Below are positions 1 through 9,819 of a stretch of 64,000 nucleotides of DNA, piece after piece (the first letter of the stretch is position 1; each line of letters starts with the position of its first letter). The notes beneath the pieces were generated by a model. That model saw nothing but the letters and a program-made list of their open reading frames with translations, had not been told where the DNA came from and did no database searches. The stretch is from contig QPMI01000031.1 in NCBI GenBank assembly GCA_004431415.1, positions 28,604 through 92,603 on the forward strand. The letters run 5' to 3'. The translations under genes and the position numbers were made by a program. The DNA comes from Cyanophora paradoxa (taxonomy: Eukaryota > Glaucocystophyceae > Cyanophorales > Cyanophoraceae).

Positions 1-430
1 CAATTTTTATTTCTTCGTAGTACACGCAAGCATGGAGGATGGGGCTAAAATCACGTGCATGTGCACTTATGAGCGCATAGCCACGTACGTATACGTGTCA
101 GATGGCAATTGCGGACTCGGGCTCAAGCTCATGATCATTACTGATCCCGAGTGCCAGTAACTGATTTCGATCACTGATTACATTACTGAGTACTTATATA
201 GAATATGAATTTGTAATCATAACTAAGCTAGATCGCCTTCATCGTACAGGAACGTACAAGCGGGATCCGGACCCGCTATGTCGTGGAGCTGCGAGAAACG
301 CACGCGGTACCTTAAACTGCACTAAAAGCGAAATCATGCACCACGAACAAAAATCTCTATATTACCTAGAGAGTCCTAGGATCAGAACGATCCGAGCGAT
401 CGCGAAGGATTTCATGCTCAGGTTACTGCT
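1..430. other. No gene seen
   Basis: Mixed-composition sequence much less GC-rich than what follows. I see no convincing exon. It lies downstream of the minus-strand cyclase gene and probably holds its 3' UTR and terminator region. Confidence 0.5.
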
Positions 431-431
431 T

Positions 432-3400
432 AAGCTTGATCAAAGAAAGAACAGAAAGAAAGGAAGAGCTGCGCGGCGTGCACGGCGTGAAATCGAGCTA
501 AGGCGTGAAGTTGGCGGAGGCGTCCAGGGAGGGGCGGGAGCCGGGGGGGCGGGAGCGCGAGGCGGGGCCGCGGCGCCAGCCGGCGCGCGGGGTGTGGGGC
601 GAGTCGGAGGGAGGGAGGCGGCGAGGGCGGCGAGGAAGGCGGCGTGGGGGCGGCGGGGACCCCCCCAGGGCGGCCCCGCATGGGCCTCGAAGAGGCGCAT
701 GCCGCTGGCGCGCCCCGCCTCGGCGGCCTCGCCGAAGCGGCGGCGGGCCTTGGCGGCCGAGCCGCGGAGGGCGAGGCGGCGCCCCTCGAAGTAGAGGGCC
801 GGCGCGCGGCAGACGGGCGCCGCGCGCGCGCCCCGCCGCAGGTCCCGAGGGCGTCGGCGAGGGCCGCTTCGAGGCGGGCGCGCCAGGGGGCGCCGCCCGG
901 CCCCGCCGTCCCCTCCTCGAGGAGGGCGCAGAGGACCTCCGCCAGCGTGCTCACCGGCTGCACCGCGAAGACCCTGCGCCCCGCCCCTCGCCCCTCGCCC
1001 AGGCCCGGCCGGCGGGGCGGGCGGGGCGGGCGGGGCGCACCAGATGAGGACGCGGCCGGCGACGGGGAGGCGCCGGTGGCCGCGCAGGGCCTCCACCCCC
1101 GCCAGCGCCTCCCGCTCCGCCTCCTGCGCGGCGCTGCGTCGGCGGGGCAGGGGCAGGGGCGGGGCGGGGCGGGGCGGGGGCGGGGACCTCGCGGCGGCCC
1201 TGGCGGAGGCGGAGGAGGGCGAGGGCGGCGCGCTGCGCGAGGGCCTCCATCCGGTACGTCTGCGCCCCGGCGCCCGCCCCTCAGCGCGGGCCGGGCCGGG
1301 CCGGGGCGGGGCGGGCGGGGCGGGCCTCGTCCGGGAAGAGGGCGCGGGCCTCCTCCGCCGAGGCCGCCGTCGCCGCGTCGCACACGCCCGCCCACAGGCG
1401 GTTCGACGCCCACCCCAGCAGCGCCCACATCCTGGCCCCGCCCCGCTCGCACCCAGCCTCGCGCGCCCCCGCGGCGCGGCGCAGCGGCGCGGCGGGGGTG
1501 GGCGCACGTGTGAAGCCGGTTGTTCGAGGCGCGCGCGTCGTGCAGCTGCCGGCCGGGGTCAGGGCGGGCTGGGGCGGTCGGGGCGGCGGGCGGGGCGGAC
1601 GGCGGTCTCGTAGGTGTGCTGGGCGCCGGCGGCGTCGCCGGCGAGGTGCAGCTGCAGCGCGTGGAACGACTGCACCTGTGCGCCGCCCCGCCGCCCCGCT
1701 CGCCCCGCGGCGCAGCGCGGGCCTGGGACGCGAGCGAACCTCGCCGAGGGCGCGGTAGTCGCCAATGCCGCGCAGCTGCGCCCGCGCCGCGCGCGTCAGC
1801 CGCGGACGGCGGGGCGGCGGGGCGGGGCGGGCGGGGCGGGCCTTGGGGCGGCAGCGGCGGCGAGGGCGGCGCCCCCCGCGAAGTCGCAGAAGATGATCGC
1901 GACCTGCGCGCCGGCTGCGTCGGGCGGGGCGGGCGGGCGGGGCGGGGCGGGGCGCGCACGGCGAGCTGCTCGGAGCGGAGGTAGCCCAAGGCGCGCTCGC
2001 ACCGCTTCGTCCGGCACCTGCCCCGCCCCGCTCGCCCCGCCGGCGGGGCGGGGCGGGGCCGGGCGGGGCGGGCGGGGCGGGGCGGGGCGGGGCGGGGCGG
2101 GGCGGGCGCACAGCTCGTCGCCGCGGCGGACCCAGGCGAGGGCCTTCTCCGGCGGGAAGCCGGCGACCTGCGGGGCGGGCCAGGGCCCTCAGCCGGGGCA
2201 GGGGCGGCAGGGCGGCGGGCGGCGCACCGCGAGGACGGCGTACACGTGCGCGCAGCTGCCGGCGGGGCGGGGCGGGGCGGGGCGGGGCGGGGCGGGGCGG
2301 GCGCGTCGAGCAGCGGCCGCGCGAGCTGGGGGCGGGCGAGGGCGGCGCACGCGTCGACGTAGAGGGGCGAGGTGGGGTCCGCCGCCGCCAGGTCGTGGTT
2401 CAAGAAGGCTGCCCCCGCTCGGTTAGTTGAACGCGGCCAAGCCGGGGCGGGGCGGGGCGGACCGTAGTACATGGCGGCGAGGGCGTCGCCGGCGTGGATG
2501 AGGTGGTGCGAGTAGATCGTGAGCGCGCTCGTCAGCACCGCCCGCCGCTGCTCCGCCAGGGCCCCCGCGCCCCGCCGCCCGGGCCCCGCCCGCGCCCCTT
2601 CCCCGGCCTGCCCGCCCGCCCCGCCCCGCCGCGTCGGGCCACGCCGGCGGTGCGGAGCGGGGCGGGGCGGGGCGGACCGGGCGGGGCCGGCGCGGGCTTT
2701 GCGGAGGACGTGGGCGACGACGGCGAGGGCCTTGGCGAGGGGCCCCTCGTGGGCGAGCCGCACGCCCAGCAGCCGCAGGCACCGCTCGATCGCCGCCCCG
2801 GCCTCGGCGGGGCGCCCCAGCGAGAAGAGCGCGCGCGCGGCGAGCTGCCAGCGGCGGGCGCGGGCGAGGACGATGGCCTCCTCGGGCCCCGCCTCGGCCG
2901 CCCCGAGCGCGAGGGCGCGCTGCGCCAGCTCGAGCCCCTCGCTGTAGGCCCCCACCGAGAGCGCCCCCGCCGCTGCCGCCGGTTCGGGCGGGAAGCGGGG
3001 CGGGCGGGGCGGGGCGGGGGGCGGGCGGGGGCACCGCAGGCGTCGAGGTGGGGCAGGGCGCGGGCCGGCTGGCCTGCGGCGAGGTGGTGGAAGACGGCGC
3101 CGGCGGCGGCGGCCTGCCCCGCGGCGCCCTCCTTCGAGACGGCGCGCTCGAGGAACTCGGCCGCCCGCCGGTGCACCCGGTCACGGTCCTCGCTCGCCAG
3201 CAGCTGCACCCCGGGCCACCCGCCTCACCGGGGCCGGCGGGGGGCGGGGGGCGGGGCGGGGGGGGGGCCGGGCCTTGTAGAGGACGTCGCGGACGGCGGA
3301 CTGGAGGAAGCGGACCTCGAGGATGCCCATCGAGCGCTCCGAGGCGGCCAGCACGCCGTGCCGCTCCAGCGCCTGCAGCGCCCCCGCCACCCCGCTCCCG

Positions 3401-6400
3401 TCCGCGTACCCCTCAAGCGCGAACGCCGCGAGGCCCGCCTCGAAGCGGGGGCCCAGGGCGGAGCAGAGCTTGAGGACGAGGGCCGGCGTGGGCGGGAGGC
3501 GGTCCAGGCGCGCCACCAGCAGCCGCTCCATGCTGCGCCCCCGCCCCTCAGCGAGGCCGGGTCGCCGAGGCCGAGGCGGAGGCGGGGCGGGCCTGTCGGG
3601 GAGGGGGATGGCGAGGGGCGCCGCCTGGGGGCCCCCCGGGGCGGCGGGCAGGCGCAGGCGGCCCTCGTGGACAGCGAGCCAGCCGCTCGCCTGCAGGTAC
3701 TCCACCATCTGCCGCCCCCGTCACGGGGCCGGCTGGAGAGGCGGGGCCGGGGGCGGGGGCGAGGGCGGGCCTCCTTGAGGGCGAAGGGGTTGCGGCGGGA
3801 CTTCTCGGCGAGCTCGTCGGGGAGCCAGGGGGGCAGCCCCGCGGCCTCCACCCCCAGCAGCCGCCCCACGAACTCCGCCACCTCTGTCCGCCCCGCCCCC
3901 GCTCAGCGCGCCCCGGCGCGGGGCCGGCGGGGCAAGGCGGGCCAGGGCGCGCCCTCGGCCTCGAGGGGACCCAGCTCCATGACGCTCGTCCGCGGGGACC
4001 CGCGCAGCCGCAGCATCTGCGCCCCGCTCGAGCGTGGCCCGGGCGCGGAGCGGGGCGGGGCGGGGGCGGGGCGGGGGCGGGGCGGCTGGCCTCCTCGGGG
4101 CGACGCGGCGGGACAGGGGCCGCGTGGCGACGAGGAGCGAGGCGGCGCTGTGGGGGCCGGCGTGAGGGGCGGCAGGGCGGGCGGAAGGGCGCGGGGCGCA
4201 CGGGACGGCGGCGAGGTGCGCGAGAAGCTGCAGCGAGGCCGAGTCGAAGGCGTGCCTGCGCCGCTGCCTCGCGAAAGGGCGGGCGGGGCCGGCGGGGCGG
4301 GCGGGCGGGGCGGGCGCACAGGTCGTCGACAAGGAGGGCGGCGCCGGAGCGGGCGACGACCGTCTCCACGAGCGCTGTCAGCAGCCGCAGCAGCCGCGGG
4401 GCCCCCTCGTCCCCCTCCCCCGCCTCCGCCTCTTCCTCTCCCCCCTGCGCCGCACCGGCATCGGCGCTGACCGCGCGGTGCGCGGGGCGCGGCGCGGGGC
4501 GGGGCGGACGGAGGAGGAGGGGCCGGGGAGGCGGGGCGGGGCGGGGCGCGGGCGTCGGCGAGGAAGGCGGCGAGGAGGGCCGCCTCCTCGGCCCCGCCCA
4601 CCCCCAGGCCCTCCAGGAAGGGCGCCAGCTCCGCGCCCCTCCACCGGCCCTCCCGCAGCGCCCGCCTGCGCCGCGCATGCAGCCGGCTCAGGCGACGCCC
4701 ACCGCACCCCGTCGCATCGCGTCGCGGCGCACGGCGTGTCGGCGCCCCGCGGCGTGCACTCGCCCCGCGGCGTCTCCTCTACCGCCGCCCCGTTCCTGCA
4801 CGCCGAGGTCGGGGGCGCAGCGAGCGCAGCGAGAGGGGCGACGCGGGGACGGCGCGCACGCGGCGTCGGCGCCGTTTGTCCACCTCTCGGGCCCCCGCAC
4901 CGCCTCCTGCTTCCCCGAGCCGCCCGCCGCCGCCCGCGGCACCAGCGCGCGCAGCAGCTGCGGCCCGCGTCGGCGCCCCCGGGCCACGTCGAGGGCGGGC
5001 CGGGGCGGGGCGGGGCGGGGCGGGCCTGGCGGAGGGGCTGGTAGGGGTGCGGGGCGAGGGGGTCGGCCTCGAGGAAGAGGCAGGGGAGGGCGGCCGCCTC
5101 GGCCAGCCGCAGGGCCTCGGTCAGCAGCAGCGACTTCCCCGCCCCCGCCTCCCCCTCCACGAAGAGCACGCCCGCCCCGCGCCCGCCCTCCCGCACCCGC
5201 GCGGCTGCCAGGAAGCCCGCCACCCGCCCCAGCGCCTCCCGCCGGCACAGCAGCAGCCCGTCCGCCCCCGCCGCCGCCCCCGCAGCGCCCGCTCCGTCTC
5301 CCCCCGGCCGGCCCGCCCCCGCCGGCCCGCCGGCGCCGGCGCCACTGCCCATGGCGGCGACGGCGCGGCGGAAGGAGCGGCCGACGGGGGCGGTGCGGGC
5401 GGCGCGCCCGCGGAGCGCGAAGGCTGCGACGGGCCCGTCGGCGCCCTTGATGGCGAGCGGCGGCAGCGCCTCCAGCCGCACGCGCGCCCCCGCCGCCTCG
5501 GCCGTCGCCGCGTCCACCCAGATGGCCCCTGCGGCCACCCCTCGGGCGGGGGCGGGGGCGGCGGGGGCGGGGGCGGGGCGCACCGTCGGCCTTGGCCATG
5601 AGCCTGGCGGCCATGTTGCAGGGTGCCCGAGCACGTTGTAGTCGCACCGCTGCTCGTCCCCCAGCAGCCCCGCGAACACCCTGCCCGCGCGACCCGGCCC
5701 GCCGTGGGCGACCCGCGCGCCGCCGAGGCGCCGGCGGCTGCGAGCGCGGCGCACCGGCCGGTCGTGACGCCGATGGAGGCCGGCCCGCACTGCCGCGCCG
5801 CGAACTGCTCCCGGATGTGGAGCGCCGCCAGGCACGCCCGCAGGGGGTCGTCGCTGCCGCCCCGCCGCCCTCGGCCGGAGCGGCGGCGCAGGCGGCCCGC
5901 GGGGCGGGGCGGGGCGCACCTGTGGGCGGCCCCGGCGAGCCCCCACGTGAGGAGGCAGATGAAGCCTTCTGCGGGGGGCGGCGCGCGTCGGGCGGGGCGC
6001 GGGCGACGGGGCGGGCGGGGCGCGGGGCGGGGCGGGGCGGGCGGGCACTGTCGTCGCAGAAGCAGGAGCGGAGGACGCCCTGCAGGAGCGCGTGAGGGCC
6101 CGGGCGGGCGGGCGGGCGGGGCGGGGCGGGGCGGGGCGGGGCGTGCCTCGGAGATGGCGGCGGCCTCGAGGACGGCGGCGACGGCGCGGTGGAGGGCGGC
6201 GAGGGCCTCCGCGGGGAAGCCGGCGGCCCAGGGGCCCTGCCCCGCGAACCCGTCGACGCGGACGAAGGCGGAGGTGCACATGCGGAGCTCGGCGAGGAAG
6301 CGGCCGTCCCCCGCCAGCTGCCCCGCCACGTCCTCCGGCAGCAGGCCCCGCAGCGCCCCCTCCACCGCTGCGCCCCCCGCCAGCGCCGGCCGCTGCGGGC

Positions 6401-7621
6401 CCAGCAGCCCCGCCCCGCCCCGCGCCGCCCACGAGGCCGGCCGCCGCGAGGAGGGCGACTCGTCGCCGGCGGCGGGGGTGCGCGGGGAGCGACCGGAGCC
6501 GCCCAGGGAGTTGCCGAGGGAGAGGGAGAAGCGGAGGGAGCGGGCGCGGGTGCGAGCGGGCCGGCCGGGGTGCCGGGGAGGTCGGCGGGCGGGGCCCGAA
6601 GACGGCGAAGCCGGCGTCGGCGCGGGCGCCGGGCGGGGCGTGGCGGGCGAGCTCGGGGCGAGGGCCGCCTCGCCGGGCCCCGCCAGCGCCAGGCCGGCCG
6701 CGAGGCGCCCCAGCGGCTCGCCCACGACCGCCAGCTCCGAGCGGGCCCCGCCGCCCCGGCGCCCCCGCCGAGGCGCAGCGCGTACAGCTCCCCCGCCGCC
6801 ACCGCCACGTGCACGCCCAGCCTGCACGCCCCGCCCCGCCCCGCGTCGCCCCCGCGCCCCCGCGCCGCCGCGCCGCCGCCGCCCGCGGCGGCCCGGCGCA
6901 CCTGGTCTCTGGCTCGCGGCTGGAGGGCGTCGGGGGCGACTCGAGGGCGGCCTCACGGTCGCTGGCGGGCTCCTCGCGGGCCGGCCCCTCGATCGCCTCC
7001 GCCGCCAGCCGCTGCGCCGCCACGCACGCCTCCTCCAGGCCCCCGCCCCCGCCCCGCGTACACCAGCACCAGGATCGCGTCCCCTGCCCCCGCCCCGTCA
7101 CGGCCCCGCCCGCCGCGCCCGGGGCGGGCGGGGGGCACACCGAGGAAGCGGATCACGTCCCCGCCGTGCTTGCGCGCGATGCGGATGGCCCGGCTGAGGC
7201 TCCCGTTCAGCGCCCGGCTCAGCGCCTCCGCGCCCTGCGCGGCCGGCCGGCTCAGGGCGGCGGCCCCGCGGCGGCGGCGGCGCGGCGCGGGCTGGGCCAC
7301 CTGGCGGGCGGCGGTGCGCCGGCTCTCTTCGTCGCCGTCGCCCTGGGCGGCCTGGATGAGGCGCTGCGCCGCCTTGACGCTCCCGACGACGTCGACGAGG
7401 ACGACGGCGGCGTGGAAGCGGGTCGAGGAGGGCGACTCAAGCAGGGAGCCGGCCTCCACCCGTCCCCGCGCGTCTTTCGTCGAGTCCGAGCACGCCCAGA
7501 CGGCCAGGTCGGGGAGGAAGTGGACGGGGTGGAGTTGCAGGCGGCCATCCTCCTCATCCTCCGCAATCCCCGGGCTTGGAGGGCTCAGCCCCGCGGGGCT
7601 CGGCGGCTCTAGCTCTGTCAT
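432..7621 (-). CDS. Soluble adenylyl cyclase-type protein (two class III cyclase domains, P-loop ATPase, TPR-like tail)
   Basis: Predicted to make cAMP from ATP. It starts at Met 7621, because the next residues (HFLPDLAVW, then AAVVLVDVVGS) match the start of the first cyclase domain of ADCY10-type enzymes. The C1 metal sites are present as VDVVGS and LGDAIL. C2 shows DDKGFICLLTWG, YNVLG and NMAARLM, which match the adenine-binding Lys and the Asn/Arg transition-state motif. An ATPase region follows, with Walker A GEAGAGKS, a Walker B-like LLVDDL, HAFDSASLQLL and NPFALKE. After that come helical TPR-like exons to about 440. Worked-out exons are 7621-7141, 7083-6902, 6821-6147, 6079-6049, 5968-5920, 5853-5755, 5680-5584 and 5528-5026; about 20 more follow. 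Single-base shifts are needed near 7058, 6745, 6650 and 5625, all in G or C runs. The exact C terminus is unsure. The neighbour at 8044 is divergent. Confidence 0.88.
2018..2111 (-). other. CCCCG/GGGGC hairpin-prone intron
   Basis: A 94-bp intron of the cyclase gene. In transcript sense it starts GTGCGCCC, runs through CCCCG repeats, and ends in a GGGGC-rich stretch before CAG. Joining the flanks keeps frame (DEL then CRTKRCERALGYL). The C-rich 5' half and G-rich 3' end are complementary. Confidence 0.7.
5529..7140 (-). other. Mapped introns of the cyclase gene
   Basis: Introns placed by protein homology and frame: 7140-7084 (57 bp, GTGTGC), 6901-6822 (80, GTGCGC), 6146-6080 (67, GC donor GCACGC), 6048-5969 (80, GTGCCC), 5919-5854 (66, GTGCGC), 5754-5681 (74, GTGCGC) and 5583-5529 (55, GTGCGC). 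All end in CAG. Joining the exons restores the cyclase motifs, for example LGDAIL across the first intron and DDKGF across the fourth. Confidence 0.8.
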
Positions 7622-8043
7622 TCCGCCGGACCACAGCGCACAGCGCCGCCCGAGGCGATGCTAATGCAATTGCCAGGCGAGGTCATGCCGCTGAATGCAA
7701 GGATGCGAGGTCGAGGTCGTGCCGAGCTCGAGAGGAGGCGAGGATGCTAACTGCAAAAAGAAGCATTTACATGTCCTTGATGCGCGCCAGCTCGATTCAC
7801 CGTTGCGGCTTTGCTGCTCGACCCGAGCCGACTGCAAGTGTTCTTGCTGGATGGGGCTGGATTCCAGTGTCACCCGATCCGCTGAAGCGCAGGCGACTGT
7901 ACCGTCACCGCCGAATGGCTGCTGTGGGCCTGTGGCGCAAGAGTGCTCCCGCGTGCGAGCTGTCCAAGCGACCAACTTTGCGTACCCCCCGCTCGTGCGA
8001 AAAAAAGCTGGTCCAGCGAGCTCGCTGGAAGCGCCCGCGTCGC
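7622..8043. promoter_or_regulatory. Divergent intergenic region
   Basis: About 420 bp between the cyclase start (minus) and the next gene (plus). No TATA-like element or clear repeat was seen. By position it should hold both promoters. Confidence 0.35.
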
Positions 8044-9702
8044 ATGGAACTGGAGGATGAGGAGGCGGCGCACGACGCGCATGACGTGCTCGAGCACTTC
8101 GGAGCGCACGGCGTCCCCGAGCACATCATGGAGCCGCCGCTGGCGCTCGCGGAGGGAGAAAGCGGACGTACGAGGGCGAGGAAGGTCCTCCGAGCGACGT
8201 CGCACCTTCGCCCTGCCCCCCTCCGTGTAAGAACCGCCGCGCGCAGATCTCGGAGCACTCGAAAGCGTACGAGAAGACGCGCGCGATGCTCTACAGCGCA
8301 GTCGCGAACCATCCCACCTTCCTGTGCGTGGAGGGGCGCAGGCGGGCGGGCGCCGGCGTGCGGGCGGGCGGCCGACGAGGGCCGCGCAGGGCGCAGCGGC
8401 TGCAGTTGCTGGGGGAGACCCCGAGCGTGAAGAGGCTGAGCAAGGAGAAGATCCTGCGCATCGCGCTGGCGATCGGCATGGACCTGGAGCCGTACCGGCC
8501 CTTCGCGGGCCCCATGCAGAAGCACAAGGTGGCGCTCCCCGAGGGCCTCGCCCCGCCCCCGGCGGCGGCGCGGGAGGCGCGCGGCGCCGGCGGCGTCTCG
8601 GCGCGGAAGAGCGCGTACCTGGCGGACCGGGAGGCGCTGCGCTCGTACGTCTCCTCGCACCCCGAGTTCAGGCGGCACCGCCCCGCCTTCCTGGGGCCCC
8701 ACTACCGCGAGGCGCGCCCCCCGCGCCCCGCCCCGCGCGCCCCGCGCGCCCCGCGCCCCCGGGACGAGCGGGAGCGGGCGGGCGGGGCAGGTGGGGAAGC
8801 TGCCGAAGGAGCGGCTGCTGCACGTGGCGCACAAGCTCCGCGTCGACCTCTCCGACTTCGTCCACTACGCCGGCACCCTCCCCGCCGGCCCGCCCCGCCC
8901 CGCCCCGCCCCGCCCCGCACCACCAGACCGGGCCCGCAGACTACTACGCCCTCTGCGACGAGCTCCGCAACGCCCTCACCCACAGGGTGCCCGCCCCGCC
9001 CCGCCCCCGCCCCCGCCCCCGCCCCGGCCGGGCCGACGCGGGGCGCCCCGCCGACGCTGGCGCCCCCGCAGGAGGACGACGAGCTCGCCGCCCTCGCCCC
9101 GCCCCGGGCCCCGCCCCCGTGCGCCCCCGCCCGCCTCGGCGCCCGCCCCCCGCCCCCGCCCCGCCCCGCCCCGACGCCCCGGCAGGCGGGCGCCGGCCCC
9201 TCGGCGGCGCCTGCGCTGCTGCCGGGCGCCCCGCCGGCGGCGTACGGGGCCTTCTTCGAGGCGCCCTCCCCCGCCTCCCCTTCCCCGTCCGCCCCGCCCT
9301 GCCCGCCCCCGCCCCGTCCCGCCCGCGGCCCCTCCTCGAGCCGCCCGCGCAGGACCACTCCTACGGCGCCATCGGCTTCCCCGACGCCGGGGCGCACCTG
9401 CACGGTGCGCCCGCCGCCGCCGCCTGCCCCGCCCGCCGCCTCACCGCGCCCCGCAGAGGCGGCGTCGCTCGCATTCGGGGGGCACGCGCCCCCGGCCGCC
9501 CCCTCCCCGACGACCTCTGCTTCCTCCCCCGGGGCCCGCCCCGTACCCCGAGACCCTCCGCACCCCCACCCTCCCCTCCCAGGCGCCCGGCCCCGACGCC
9601 GCCGCCGGGGCGCTGCTCCGCGGCATCGCCGGGGACCCGCACGCGTACCCCGACGCCCTTTGGACCCCCCTGGGGCCCCCGCCCCCCTCCGGTCACGGCT
9701 AG
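8044..9702 (+). CDS. Unrecognised protein with paired KLPKERLL-type helical motifs
   Basis: Function not recognised. The proposed start at 8044 gives an acidic N terminus (MELEDEEAAHDAHDVLEHFG). A frame change or intron follows, then a segment with KNRRAQISEHSKAYEKTR. Two related stretches, RLSKEKILRIALAIGMDLEPY and KLPKERLLHVAHKLRVDLSDF, look like a duplicated helical motif. A short exon DYYALCDELRNALTH comes next, then a long Pro/Ala-rich tail ending GPPPPSGHG and TAG. One intron is 8712-8790 (GC donor GCGCGC, CAG acceptor); another donor GTGCCC lies near 8988. A DNA- or chromatin-associated role is possible but unproven. The start and 5' exons are uncertain. Confidence 0.55.
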
Positions 9703-9819
9703 CGAGCCGGCCAGACGTCTCAAACGAGTCTAGATCTCATCGTGTTCCGTGCCAGCTCGGATCGCGCACGCGGGGCCGGCGGGGGCCGGCGGGGGGCGCG
9801 GGCGCGGGGCCGGGGCGGG

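Noticed and set aside
505-4470. Long plus-strand open frames over the cyclase gene
   Set aside because: They are Gly/Arg/Pro-rich shadows made by the very high GC; protein homology is on the minus strand.
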